A stretch of 64,000 nt of DNA, from NCBI GenBank assembly GCA_023101725.1, contig JALJCO010009077.1, positions 186,001-250,000 on the forward strand, read 5' to 3'. Both the position numbers and the translations under genes were made by a program. Below the pieces are notes generated by a model that was given only the letters and a program-made list of their open reading frames with translations, searched no databases and was not told the origin of the DNA. The first letter of the stretch is position 1. Each line of letters opens with the position of its first letter. The stretch comes from Atherinomorus stipes. Lineage: Eukaryota; Chordata; Actinopteri; Atheriniformes; Atherinidae. Of the stretch, positions 11,701 to 23,276 are shown piece after piece.

Positions 11701-14700
11701 CCTCTTGCTTCCAACACTTACTTCTCTCTACAGCTCAGCTGCGCCACTCCTCTCCTCAGTATCTCCTTCTCTCCTCTCTTATGAGTGATTTTCTCATCAT
11801 CTCATCTATACCCAGTCTTCTCTCCCTCCTTTCCACTCAGATTTTACATTTTCTCCATCTGTCACTGTGTTCTCATCCTCCTTATCTCCCCCCAGTCTCG
11901 CCCTCTCTGGGGACAAGGAGGCGTCAGCAGCGAGGTCGATAAAGTGCTGACATCACCTCGTGTCTCGTCTGATCGGGTCACAGCTAAGAGGACAAGGGGA
12001 GGAGGGGGACGAGGCAGATGAGATGAAGAGTGAAAAGCAGAGTGTCACTCATCTCCAGTTGAAGTAGCATCTGCCGCCTACTTTCAGACTGTCTTCCATC
12101 TTCCCTAAAACTCAGCTGCCTTTATAAATTAAATCAAATCTTTTTTATAAAGCACTTTTAATTTAAAAAAAAGGAAATACAAAGTGCTTTGCATAAAATC
12201 CATTTTGGCACATAAAAAATGTCTTCATATGCCCAAGTATACTTTATAAAAGCACACACCTAATCATAATGGCACTCATTTATCAAACCATTGAATGCTG
12301 AAAATCTGTACGTACGACCGTTTCCACGCCAGACTTGGTATTTATCAATTTGGACGTGAGCGTAGGATACGATCAAATCTCACGACAGCTCTGAGTTTGT
12401 GTACGCAAGTTTGAGTCAGTGTGGATTTGTGGAGCAGCACAGCAGAACCTAAAAATATTTATAAAACAAACCTCAAACCGTTATTTAACCATAAACAACC
12501 ACATATTCAGCACCAAGATTTAACCCCAAAATACAAAAACATAGGCTATAGATTAAAATGGATTTCCAAAATGAATAAAATAAGAGAGATGTAACTGAAT
12601 TTTTTCTGTAACTGAAATTATCTGACTGTATACATTTTGGCCACATTTATGTATATAGTTATTTTTTTTAAGCTCTGATAACTTGTACTGCTTTGTGCAG
12701 TATTGTGTTAACTGTGTTTTGTTTCCTGTTGTAATTGCAACAGAAGAATAACTGGGCTCTCTTAAGTGGGATTTTCAAATAATCTGATTAAGGATTTGGG
12801 CAATTGAGAAATATCCATTTCATATCTTTTGTTATCAAACATGGCCAGTGCAAGAATTTGTGCAAGTTCTTTTTGTGCACGTGGAGGAGGGGCGCTCGGA
12901 GGGTGTCTCGCCCGGGGAGTAATTCAATGTAGAACTGCCACTGATCAGATGTGTGCTCATTTCCATGCTCATTTAATAAATGAGGGCCAATGTCTCTCTC
13001 ACACACATTATTCAATGATACACAAATATAGTTTGCAACAAGCAGTTTCCATGAAACCATGAAGGCCATGAAAAGAGTTGATTTTTTTTTCTATTTTTTC
13101 CAAAAATAAAATTTAAGAATTAGAGCTCCAAAGTTCTGTGCTTTAGCACAGAAAACACTCATAAATCCTTAATGAAAGAAAGGACATAACTCCACCCCAA
13201 ATTCCTTATGGTCACAACTTTCTAAACCATATTCTACAAGGTTAATCCAGTTGTATTAACTGGGATTCTCCAGGTTAGTATGAGGTGAATATGAGCAACC
13301 TGTGACTTGTTTCAATTTTCTGCCATTCTCTTTGTTAATTACAAGCCTTGATTTTAAAAAAAGTCATATTTTAGAGATTACTTTTGCACACAGATGTAAT
13401 GTAAAGTTTCTGTGGAACATTGTGATAATATTGCATGGAATTACATACAAGCTCCTTCTGTAGAATATTTACTGATCATCTGCAGTTCCACTGCTGCAGA
13501 TCTGCGCAACAGCTAAAACTACAGTTGGATTCTCATTGCAGTGCAGTCATCTTCCGAAGTAATTCCACCTTTCCCGAACCCCATGAAATTTCCCCAGTGA
13601 GGTCAAGCAAAAGATCTTATGTAAAAAGGGTTTGATTGTTTTGGGTTTTTTTTTTCCCTTTGCTAATCAACTGAACTCCTCAAACTTCAGACGATGCCAC
13701 ATTAAAACATCTGCACTTGCTTCCTGTTTTGCTATTAACATCAAATTTCATATTTTGCTATAGTTGATCAAATTCAAGATAATAAATAAAAATAAAGAGC
13801 TAATAACACTCAGCCAGGACTTGATTTTATGACAGTTGCTGCAAAAAGAAACACTGAAAAGGTGTTCTCATGTAGAGATTTGAGCTGCTGATGGAGGAAT
13901 TATGATGTAAATTCTTTATGGCTTTTGTAACAGGTAAGCAGCCTTTAACTTGTGCTGTGTGTGTGGACAGTCACGTTGAACACACGCCTCATCATAAGAC
14001 TGTGACAGGGAGAGCTGCAGACCATCACATGTCTATGGTCAGACTCCCCTGATCTGCAGTCAATGTATTTAAGAAGTCAAGCATTTTCTTCTGGGGCTGC
14101 ACGGTGAAGTGGTGGATAGCATCGCGGCCTCACAGTAAGAGGTGGACGCTAGGTTAATTGATCACTCTAAATTGCCCCTAGGCACTCACACCTAGACCCC
14201 TAGGTGTGAATGGTTGTCTGTCTCTCTGTGTTGACCCTGCGACAGACTGGCGACCTGTCCAGGGTGTACCCCACCTCTTGCCTGAAAATAGCTGGGATAG
14301 ACTCCAGCAACCCCCAGAAAATGAGGATGATGATGAAGTATCTTTCTATCAGGTTGGTGTGTGATCTGGGCTCTCAGGCCATTTACTGTATTCTCCATCA
14401 CTGTAATAATTCACTCCAAAGCTTCTGATCTCAGAAGATGCCTACGCTGAGATAAGAGTGGCAGAGTAAAGTTGCACTGTAGGTCACTCCACATCCCGAA
14501 AATGACCGAATGATGAATACAAGTGTGAAATAATGGAAGAAAAAGTGGCTGCAGCTGCTCTGTGTAATTTGATAAAAGCTTATCACAAACATTTCATTAA
14601 GATTCCAAGATATTGTATCAGCTTGTTAATAAAAAAAAAAGAAAAGAAAGATATTCTTAAATAATAATTAAAAAAAGAGCACACAGTACTGGATCTCCTT

Positions 14701-17700
14701 TCAACAAAGCCTCAGGTCATGGTGGGTAAATCTAACCTTTAACTAAATCTTCTCCCCTAATATTAAGTGATTTACATAATGGGAAATTGCCTTTTACCTG
14801 CAAGGTGACAATTAAAACAGGTTTGCGTCCCCACAACATGCAAGCACACACACACACACACACATAGCCCTGATGACAGCCCAGCTCTCGTCCCTGACAC
14901 TCCCTATGCAATAAATATGGAACCGAGGATACTGCAGTGAAACCCCACAACACCATCATCACCACACTCATGTTTTCAGCTCTTCTGAGTACATAACATT
15001 GACTTAGACTAATTTCCTCTGACATACTACAAGTTTAAAAATCTTTCCTGCTATAAAACATAATTATGAAACTCTGGGGGTTTACTTTATGTCCGATCAA
15101 AGTGTAAACAGATTTAAATCCTCACAAAGAAATAGAAATGAAAAATAAACACACACACGCTCTCATGCAGCCTGAGCCCTACCCTCAATCAGCAGCTGCT
15201 CTGTCTAGAGTCTAGACTACAAGTAACAAACTCAGCACATCCAGGTGTGTGTGTGTGTGTGTGACAGACTTCTGAAAGCCAAAATGACCGCCATGAATAT
15301 TGATCATAACTGAGTGCCCGAACATTAAAGTTTGAAGGATTTCAACTTAGCTGCTGTTTGAATAATTTTATTGTCCAAATATTTCTGTCTGGACCGGTTT
15401 AATCTCCTCAAGAGTTATATCTAAAAAATTAAATCATTTGTGCACAATAAAATCTGTAAAAGGGGGAAACAAAAAACTCAAATTGCAAACATAGATTTAT
15501 ACATCTAAATATTTATTTTAGAAAACAAAACTAACTGTTTTTCTATTTTACCAGGACTTGGCTTCATTTCCATCATTGCAGGTAGAAGTGTGGGTAAGAT
15601 AAACTAATCTTTGTGTACAAAGTAAAATTGACTTATTTGATCCATTTTAACAGACAAACCAGTACGAAAACTTCAGAAGAGAAAGAAACAAGGAAACTTG
15701 TATTCTCATCATAATGGAGTTCCGTTGTATGTTGCTATTTTTGCTTTTATGCATTTAAGTATCGCCGATCAGTTTGTGATGAAACATGAGAAGAATTTGT
15801 GAAAGTGTTTTGTGAGGTTAATATCTACTATTCGTGTTTTAGTTTTGTATCGCTACTAACCAGTGAGGATGTGTTCCCTGGCGAGGATGTCTGTTAGGGA
15901 TGCGGAGGGGGTCACTGTCCTCTCCCCGTCTTCTCTGTGCCTCCTCTTCCTCTTCCCTCTGGCTCTTCTTCTCCGTTTTCTGTCCTGTCAGCCTCTCCTG
16001 GGAGGGAAGCAGCTGAGTCTTCACCTTCTCTGACAAACTGTCTGCGTCCTTGAATACACTGGAAAGAGCAGACTTAATTTACTAAGAGACATAACAATTA
16101 TTCACACGTGAAACAAAATGTTTTGTGGATCATTGTAGTATGGAAATATTTATCAAAAAGACTTTAAATCAGTCTGAACTTAAATAGCAGATGGTGTTTA
16201 ATGGCTTCAAAATAACAGTTTGCTCTCAAGAACATTTGGTGTGATGTGACCTGATATTTCTTCAAATCTTTAAACAAAAAACAGGCAGAAAATAAATTTG
16301 ATTAATCATAATGGCCTCATCACAGGATGTCGTTCTGCGAGTTCTAGCAGATCAAGCACCAACCTGTCAAACGTGTGCAGCTGATCGGCATTCACGTGAT
16401 CGCTGATGTTCACCGTCAAGTCTGACACCTGCTCCGTGCTGGAGTTCTTTAAAATGCACACACACACACACACACACAAAACAATATTTGTTACATATAA
16501 TTTTGCTTATATTCAAACAGAAACACGGGCAGGTTTCTAATGAAAGCTCTGCAGGTTCCATCATGTAAGATGTCAGCAGAACAGATGCAAGTTCATGACT
16601 TCACCTTGTAGTGAGGGTTAGAATGCGTTTACAAGTACAACAAATTAAAGAAGGAGCTGCTGTGCTTCATGCTGTAAATATAAATGACAGCCGGAAACAC
16701 CACAGTTTGACCTTCAATCTAAACTAAAAGCAGTTCAATGACAAAGTTTGGAAATACTGAAACTAGTTCATTTTTGGAAAAAAAAAAAAATTCTAAACTT
16801 GATGGGTGGCTATGTTTCCTTTCTTTCTTTTTTTAAAGTTTCCATTATTTTATTATTATCATTAATATTATTATTATCGGTAGATAAAAGATAGTTCAGG
16901 GCCTCCTGTGTGTACCATAAGCCACCATATGTTGTCAGTCCACACATACTCACACCGGCCACTTTATTAGGTACACCTTTCCAACTGCTTGTTAACACAA
17001 ATTTCTAATCAGCCAATCACATGGCAGCAACTCAATGTATTTAGGCATGTAGTCATGGTCAAGATGAACTGCTGCAGTTCAAATCGAGCATCAGAATGGG
17101 GAAGAAAGGTGATTTAAGTGACTTTGAATGTGGCATGATTGTTGGTGCCAGATGGGCTGGTCTGAGTATTTCAGAAACTGCTGATCTGCTGGGATTTTCT
17201 TGCACAACCATCTCTAGGGTTTACAGAGAATGGCCTGAAAAAGAGAAAATATCCAGTGAGCAGCAGTTCTGTGGGCGCAAATGCCTTGTTGATGACAGAG
17301 GTCAGAGGAGAATGGCCAGACTGGTTTGAGCTGATAGAAAGGCAACAGTAACTCAAATCACCACTTGTTACAACCGAAGTATGCAGAAGAGCATCTCTGA
17401 AAGCACAACACATCCAACTTAGAAGCAGATGGGCTACAGGAGCAGAAGATCACACCGGGTGCCACTCCTGTAAGCTGAGAATAGGAAACTGAGGCTACAG
17501 TTCACACAGACTCTCCAATGTTGGACAATAGAAGATGGAGAAATGTTGCCTTGTCTGATGAGTTTCGATTTCTGCAAGAAATTTGGATGGTAGGCTCAGA
17601 ATTTGGTGTCAAATACATGAAAGCATGGATCCATCCTGCCTTGTATCAATGGTTCAGGTTGGTGGTGGTGGTGTAATGGTGTGGGAGAGATTTTCTTGGC

Positions 17701-20700
17701 ACACTTTGGGCCCCTTAGTACCCATGTGGTATGGTTTAACCACCACAGCCTACCTGTTGTTGCTGACCATGTCCATCCCTTTATGGCCACAGTGTAGCAC
17801 CCTCTGATGGCTACTTCCAGCAGGATAACGCACCATGTCACAAAGCGTGAATCATCTCAGACTAGTTTTTTTGAACATGACAATGAGGTCATCGTACTCA
17901 AATGGCCTTCACAGTTACCAGATCTCAGCAGCTTTGGGATGTGGTGGAACGGGAAGTTCTCATCACGGATGTGCAGCCAACAAATCTGCAGCAACTGCGT
18001 GATGCTGTTATGTCAATATGAAGCAAAATCTCTGAGGAATGTTTCCAGAACCTTGTTGAATCTATGCCACGAAGGATTAAGGCCATTCTGAAGGCAAAGG
18101 GGGTCCAACCCGGTACTAGCAAGATGTACCAAATGAAGTGGCCGGTGAGTGTATATGATGAATGCACTACAAAGCTGGATTTTCTCTTATCAAGGTAACT
18201 TCAGGGTTAATCCTAGGGTTTCTGTCCTACGACACTGGTTCACTTCTTACCAGGGTAAATCACCATGGTAAGAGGCACATTTACACCAGCTTTTTAAAAT
18301 TTGAATCAGGGTTCGTTCATTTGGGGAATTGTGAATGCGCAAAAGGACTCTGATTTGGATCCAACAGGCGGACTCGGTCCACCTATAAACATGAGTCTCG
18401 TGGATTACAACTACCACTTTCTGCATTTGGTTCAGCATGGCATTGTAGATTAATGGTGTGGTTATTATAAACATTAGGCATCACTGGTAAATGCTACCAA
18501 AACAAACATGCGTGTAGGACTTCTTCAGAAAGGGCTCGTGGTCAACAACATGAAAGTTTTAACTGATATTTGGTCAGAAAAAAAACATCCCAGTTCATAG
18601 AAAGTACCCACAGAAATAATGCAGTCCAGTCTTTCAAGTAATTAGCTGTGTATTGGAGGCTCTGGGATATGCCCGTACAGTAGACCAGTGCCGCACTAAA
18701 GTTTAGGGGAAAAAAAAAGTCAACATGATATAAAAATATGTGACATGCTTGGAAGAAGTGGAAGCTCAGGCGACAAGACTCTGGCTTGTTTGACGTAAGT
18801 GGACCATGAAAGTCCCCAATCAGACAGAGTCTAGGAGACTATCCTGCAGTGAATTCATCCTTATACTGAACAGCTAACCTGCTCCGGAGTAGGTTATTTT
18901 CTGGATAAGAGATCAACAACTATAAAAGCACCGCCTCCTAGCCAATCAGTTCTCTTGGAAAACGGTCTGTCTATTCTTAGCACATCTTGTCAGCATTGGT
19001 GCGTGGATCATGAATGGAGCTCAAGAGAGAAAAAGTTTTAAGGGATAGTTGCTTTTTTGATACCCCCAATGACATCTTTTATGAACGGTCCAGATTTTCA
19101 TCTGATGGACTGCGCTACATTTGTCAACTAATGGAGACAAACTATGCAAATGTGACGCTTTGAAGTGTGCTTTTGTTCTTGTCTCCAGTCTATTTAGCTT
19201 CACTAGGATTGCATCTGAAATAACGGAGGTTAATAATAAAGCCCACACGTGGCAGAACTGCAGACACATGAATTTACAGAGCGCACAACTACGCAAGCTG
19301 TCATGGTGATTACTATTCCAACACAAAACGTGCTCACACGAGAGGTGAGCCTCAAAAGACTTGAATATAAAAGAAAAGGAAGGACACTGACACCAAACGT
19401 CTGTGCTGTAGTAAAGTGAAACTGAGTGATCAGAGTGATGTCTGCTTGTCTGATAAATAAATATGTACAATCGCACAAACTTACGCATTAAAGGGACACT
19501 GTGTAATCGGGAGCAGCTCCCTCGTACTTTTCATGCTGCATTCGTGTGAAACCGGGCAGACCGACGACAGCCGATGCATGTAAAGTTATCACCAGCCTCT
19601 ATGTGAAGATGTGGTCCGTCAGTTACAGTGACATCAGTCCACATCTGATATGTTGTCATGACGATGTCGTATTGTTTTCCCTGACCCATGTTTTACCGTC
19701 TTTCGCTCGGCTTCATTGATTAAAATGACATCTGGTTTGTTACCAACGGCCGTCTGCCCGACTGCACGTGAACGCAGCGTCAGTGAGACGCTAGTCTCTC
19801 CCCACTGCAGCGCGGTGACTTTTCAAAGGCATTACCTCGAACTGAGCTGAAAACTCCGGGGTGTCCGGTGAGTTTCTGTGTTTTCCTACTGTCACGCTTC
19901 TCCCGAACGCAAAAACATGGCGATACGACATGGCAGCCTTCACCGAGCCGACCCGCTCGATGTGTAAATGAATGATACGAACGGCAAATTTATAACTTAG
20001 AGGAGCACTTCAGTTTGTTGATGGGAGTGATTACTGATCAATGAAAAAACACTTTTGAACCAAATAATCAGTTTTTGTGAATAAAACACAGGAGAACTTA
20101 CACAATATCCCTTTAACAGTCAGCAATTTTCTGCCAGTATCCCTTCCTGGCTGTTGCAAAGAGTTGCTTTGGCCTGGATGATATGTTTCTGGAGAATAAT
20201 GGTCTGCACCTCCATGGTAAAGTCAGCTGCTCGCAGCTTATGTGAGCGCACCCTGATAAAGATTGGAAAACCCTGGGTTGCATTACCGAGCTAATAACAG
20301 CTTCATAGTACCTCAGATAAGAACTATGAATATGTGGGTAATTTAACCAACATAATGGAGAGATATCCCAGGTACTCAGATCCAGATTTTCCTTTATTGT
20401 TGTACAGCAAATGAAGAATGTGGTTTTGCATCTACTTGGAAATAAGGAAAAGAACAACTTTAATGGTTTCATTGGGGGGAGTGGGTAGCCTAGTGGTAGC
20501 GTCGTGGGCTTTGGCGCGTAGGACCCGGGTTTGAGTCCCCGACACGACATTCAGGTGAACCACTGTGGACCCCTGAGCAAGGTCCTTAACCCCCACCAAC
20601 TGCTCCTCGGGCGCTTCAAGTAGCAGCCCACTGCTCTCTGGTACTACTGTACAGAGATGGGTGAAATGCAGGGCCCTAATTTCCCCTCGGGGATCTTAAC

Positions 20701-23276
20701 AGTATTAAAAAAAAAAAAAACTTGTCTGTCACAAGGTCTGTCATTTAGCTGACTCAATTGTCAAATAAATTTTCTAAGTCATTACTTCACTGTCTTTGAT
20801 CTTTTTTCAAATTCATTTCTGCAGGCCAGTGATCACAGTATAAAATCTAATGTACATCACCCTTGAAGTAACAGACAACTATAGATACATGAATCCTTTC
20901 TAATCAAAAACTGAAAATGGCAAATATGTCCTGTTCTGAGCAGAAAACAGGTGCAACGAAATGGCAACTTGGCCATAAACTCAAACTGTATCAACTGATG
21001 GTAAACAAACAATGCGGAAATATCAAATTTGTTCGTTTCACCCAAGTGTTTTCATACAGCTAAATGATGACACATGATAACAGTTTTCTCTGATAACTAT
21101 AATCATACGGTTAACTGTTAATTGTAATGAGGCTAGATGATGAAACCCTCTGTTTTTGCAATTTTACGATGAGAAATGTCACCACGTTGCCTCTGAACTA
21201 TTTTAAATACATAGTGCCCATGAAAGTGAGGACAAGAGGACTCATTTAAGTATCTGGTTGAAATTATTTGTAAATCATTGCAGGTGTGTCTCTTTACATT
21301 TTACACTGCATCTCAACACTGTTGTAGAGTGGGCTGTTAGTATCAAATCCTTCAAACCCTCTTTCTACTTTATTCAAAGCCATTTAGTGCACAACAGTGT
21401 TTTAAATGATCATTCTGATTTTCTTTCACTACTAAAAATTCATACAGTGATAACAAAACAATATAAAATTGTTTAAGCAAATACTTTTCAACAATATGCT
21501 TTCAATTTAGGTCATTGGCTCATTAGAAAACTGGATCGCATCCTGAGCTGCTGCTCCCGGGCACACCAGGTGACCCAGACACACCGAGAAGGTCCCGCCT
21601 GCGGCTTGGAGGACGAGGCGGAGTCGGACATTAGGCGGGGTCGGACGTCCGACTCCACCCACATCACCGTTTTAAGCCGTCTATTATAACCCTTCCCCCT
21701 ATCCCTAAGCCCTAACCTCAGAAACTTATCACGCCCATCGGATGTCCAGCGCCGCCTAATATCCGTCTCCTGCAAGCCGCAGGCGGGGGTACTTGGACAC
21801 ACCTGGGTCACCTGGGCAAGGGTGTCTGTTGTGAGACCCAAAACACCAAATGAACCCAGAATACAACACTGATGATGTGTTTAAGTTGCACCTAGAGTGT
21901 TTGTAAGAACTAATACTGTCATCAAAGGATGTGAAGCACAAACAGGACAGTTCTGTCCACATAAAGGCGACAAAACGTTTCTGAGGATACTTGAATCAGT
22001 AAATACAATTTTGTGGTCCTTTAGGTATGCAGCTTTGTGCAGGTAGTCGTTATCAAATGTATACAAAGATATGGATGTGATGCTTGCTGCTCCCTGCAGA
22101 TATATTGTCAATATGAAGATTTTTGTACTTAATTGTCCCAATATTCTGTAATTCAACCAAATTGATTAAACACACACACACAAAGGCTTATGAAGTTCAC
22201 ACAAGGCAGCACACACAAAGTAACAGGTTTCCTTTATAGCTGTGCCTACCATTAAATTGAAGATCAGGGCTGAGTCCACAGTAATTGCTTTTAGTAGTAT
22301 TTGTGTGTCCTTGTCTTTGGCTTTATAACGTAGGCTGTATAGCTCCTTGTTGCTGCTCCAGTCAGCAGGCAACAACTCTGACTTCTTATCACTGCTGCGT
22401 GGCTGCAAGAAGAAAGGATGGAGGTACAGGAACAAGGAAAGCACAAAGGGTTAAAGCACAGTGAGTGTACAGTGGTAACAGGATCCGAGACTTAAACTAC
22501 CAGCAGTGTTTCAGTATAACTGGTCCCACTGAATTAGCCTGCTAAACATGACATGACAATTTTTAAGTTAGTCAGGTCTAGTTTAAAAAAAACAAAAAAA
22601 AAACAAGAAAACTCACGATTAAATTAGCATCAGACAGCTGCATCGAGAAATACTTAAATTCGTCTAAAAGCCCTTTACACCACATAGTGTATTTCAGAGA
22701 GCAGGTTATGTTTATCTGGGAAGCTAGCGCTGAGCAGCAACATAGCGTGTACAGAATTCCCTTGAAAAAAATGATAGTTTATGTCTTACCTGAACACTAC
22801 GGATCAATTACACTCCAAACAACGTACATGACAGGTTTCCTTGAAGTTTTACTCTCAGTTGATCAATTCGGTACAAAGAAACTGACCAAAATAAGCAGGT
22901 GCTTTCTTAAAACCTTGGAATTAACTTCTATCAACTCTTAAAGCATCTATAATTTGACCAGTAGTGGATAGATTCAGTTATTTTTAATAATACTTTTGGG
23001 AAAATAATTACAAAAATGATGCCACGGCGCTATCAAACCAGTTTGGTTTTAGCTGCTACGTGTGTTTGTATATTAACGTCAGTATCGTTTTTAGCTCCTA
23101 CGCGGCGTCTGTTTCGTTTCTAGCTAAAGTTAGCTTGTTTAACTCACCTCGTCTCCAGACCCGATACACCTGTATCCATTCTTTATCATTTCCCAATGAA
23201 CAAAACAAACAACGGCGTCTTGTGGACAGCTGATGCTGCCTGCGACACAGGTGTACAACACCTCTAAGCCAGCCAT
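5702..23276 (-). CDS. psmf1: Proteasome inhibitor subunit 1 (PI31), seven coding exons
   Basis: PI31 binds the 20S proteasome, inhibits it in vitro and is linked to proteasome transport and assembly. Coding exons, minus strand: 23276-23148, 22402-22250, 16446-16364, 16058-15861, 10337-10281, 9748-9587, 5753-5702. All junctions are GT-AG and keep frame, giving 834 nt and 277 aa (human PI31 is about 271). The N-terminal FP domain starts MAGLEVL (exon 1) and continues with DKKSELLPADW and LLKAITVDSALI (exon 2). The proline-rich C-terminal half has DPLRIPNRHP, DLDPFG, GGMIVDPLRSG, LPPGAVPPGARFDPFGPIG and ends PPPGYDDMFM. The start is the family start, with no competing upstream Met seen. Introns are packed with mobile elements. 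The exon 3 acceptor sits beside a TG repeat. The last three residues read MFM, where the mammalian form has MYL. Identity is very confident; exon edges were placed by hand. Confidence 0.95.
5947..6598. mobile_element. TTAA-flanked long-inverted-repeat MITE (piggyBac-like), psmf1 intron 6
   Basis: TTAA at 5943-5946 and 6599-6602 brackets a 652-bp element whose arms are inverted copies of each other. Left is AGGATAGGTTTCTTTTTTTT; the inverted right is AGGATAAGTTTCTTTTTTTT, with similarity running inward for over 150 bp (both arms contain CATCCAGTGAT-ATGGCGGAGA). No transposase is present. TTAA target duplication is typical of piggyBac, but TTAA could also be part of the repeat itself. Confidence 0.7.
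7450..7915. repeat. GTGGGGAC-type fish repeat, split by a MITE
   Basis: TGTGGGGACCATG, GTGGGGACGTC and GATCCCCACGGG (7455-7530) face ATACCCCACGAGGATATG (7901-7918). Between them lies AGGGTTAGG-rich DNA interrupted at 7582-7796 by a foldback element. It is a degenerate inverted-ended repeat in psmf1 intron 6. Confidence 0.45.
7582..7796. mobile_element. Foldback (near-perfect palindrome) MITE, copy A
   Basis: ATGGGCTTTATGCACAGCTC on the left is mirrored by GAGCTGTGCATAAAGCCCAT on the right. The arms extend about 100 bp each to a short centre near 7682-7700, beside AGGTGTGTCTG and CAGACACACCT. Same family as 29294-29510. It is non-coding. Confidence 0.8.
8344..8834. mobile_element. hAT-type MITE with minisatellite core
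   Basis: The ends are CAGGGTTCCCACTCG and CGCGTGGGAACCCTG, a terminal repeat of hAT type. Subterminal TTTTCCAGGACTTTTCCAGG faces GGAAAAATGTTCCATC and TTTTCCAGG. The centre is an 11-bp tandem array. No clean 8-bp target duplication is seen. It lies in psmf1 intron 6. Confidence 0.7.
8513..8749. repeat. 11-bp minisatellite (GAAGCAGNRAY), about 21 units
   Basis: Consecutive units read GAAGCAGAGAC, GAAGCCGAGAT, GAAGCAGCAAC, GAAGCAGCGAC, GAAGCCGCAAC and so on. Since 11 is not a multiple of 3, each frame cycles through the same residues. That explains the long Ser/Leu/Phe-rich and Lys/Glu-rich open frames here, which are not genes. Confidence 0.85.
10338..12270. other. psmf1 intron 4, distal part
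   Basis: Intronic, AT-rich, with an L2-like tail fragment on the minus strand near 12120-12200 (TTTATAAAGCACTTTTAA and CAAAGTGCTTTGCA). A C/T-rich stretch runs 11640-11900. No coding exon was found. Confidence 0.5.
12271..12988. mobile_element. Harbinger-like non-autonomous element, psmf1 intron 4
   Basis: GGCACTCATTTATCAAACC at the left faces AATAAATGAGGGCC at the right. The sub-end CGTACGTACGACC-like motif (near 12310) is common in fish elements of this type. No transposase is present. Class assignment is tentative. Confidence 0.45.
14094..14340 (+). repeat. Fish SINE, internally deleted
   Basis: It opens GGGGCTGCACGGTGAAGTGG, followed by GCGGCCTCACAG, then jumps to CTCTAAATTGCCCCTAGG, GGTGTGAATGGTTGTCTGT, GGCGACCTGTCCAGGGTGTA and a GATGATGATGA tail. 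These are landmarks of a widespread teleost SINE. The middle (including a proper B box) is missing. Confidence 0.7.
14341..15860. other. psmf1 intron 4, proximal part
   Basis: Mostly unique AT-rich intron with two short dinucleotide tracts: CA at 14844-14864 and GT near 15245-15261. No coding exon or clear mobile element was recognised. Confidence 0.5.
16457..16478 (-). repeat. (TG)11 tract at the psmf1 exon 3 acceptor
   Basis: On the psmf1 strand, eleven TG units are followed by CATTTTAAAG and then exon 3 at 16446. The repeat occupies the place of the usual pyrimidine tract, ten bases from the splice junction. Confidence 0.9.
16947..18153 (+). mobile_element. Tc1-like transposon, nearly full length, dead
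   Basis: TA-flanked ends: ACACCGGCCACTTTATTAGG at the left, and GAAGTGGCCGGTGAGTGTA at the right, which is its inverse with small changes. About 1.2 kb, the normal length for Tc1. It lies in psmf1 intron 2, in antisense orientation to the gene. Confidence 0.9.
17096..18100 (+). pseudogene. Tc1 transposase, broken
   Basis: The first 78 residues are open: MGKKGDLSDFECGMIVGARW and SISETADLLGFSCTTISRVY form the helix-turn-helix part. A TGA at 17327-17329 then ends the frame. Later pieces remain in other frames, including the region of the catalytic Asp (CAGGATAACGCACCATGTCA near 17820, a QDNAPCH equivalent) and the C-terminal end near 18090. Stops and shifts make it inactive. Confidence 0.85.
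18190..18960. repeat. Possible Harbinger-like repeat
   Basis: AACTTCAGGGTTAATCC and a palindromic GCTAACCTGCTCCGGAGTAGGTTA-like block (18872-18896) recall fish Harbinger-type MITEs. The outer ends were not matched, so the boundaries are approximate. Confidence 0.3.
19492..20112. mobile_element. TTAA-flanked MITE (piggyBac-like), psmf1 intron 2
   Basis: TTAA lies at 19488-19491 and 20113-20116. The ends are AGGGACACTGTGTAAT and the inverse of AGGGATATTGTGTAAG. 621 bp, no transposase. The TTAA duplication fits piggyBac-type insertion. Confidence 0.7.
20474..20720 (+). repeat. tRNA-derived SINE, full length
   Basis: An A-box-like GTGGGTAGCCTAGTGGTAGC is followed by a B-box-like GGGTTTGAGTCCC 40 bases later. 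The family body follows (GAACCACTGTGGACCC, CAGCCCACTGCTCTC), then CCCTCGGGGATCTTAACAG and a poly(A) run. Same family as 3905-4107. Confidence 0.8.
21562..21832. mobile_element. GC-rich inverted-repeat MITE, psmf1 intron 2
   Basis: GGGCACACCAGGTGACCCAG with CGCCTGCGGCTTG on the left faces GCAAGCCGCAGGCGG and CACCTGGGTCACCTGGGCAA on the right. The core contains a CCTAAGCCCTAACC stretch. It is non-coding. Confidence 0.65.

Noticed and set aside
19021..19488. 155-codon open frame on the minus strand in psmf1 intron 2
   Set aside because: No recognisable domain; it abuts a TTAA element and lies in an intron.
20113..20550. 145-codon open frame on the minus strand
   Set aside because: It runs into the SINE at 20474-20720 antisense and shows no known protein motif.
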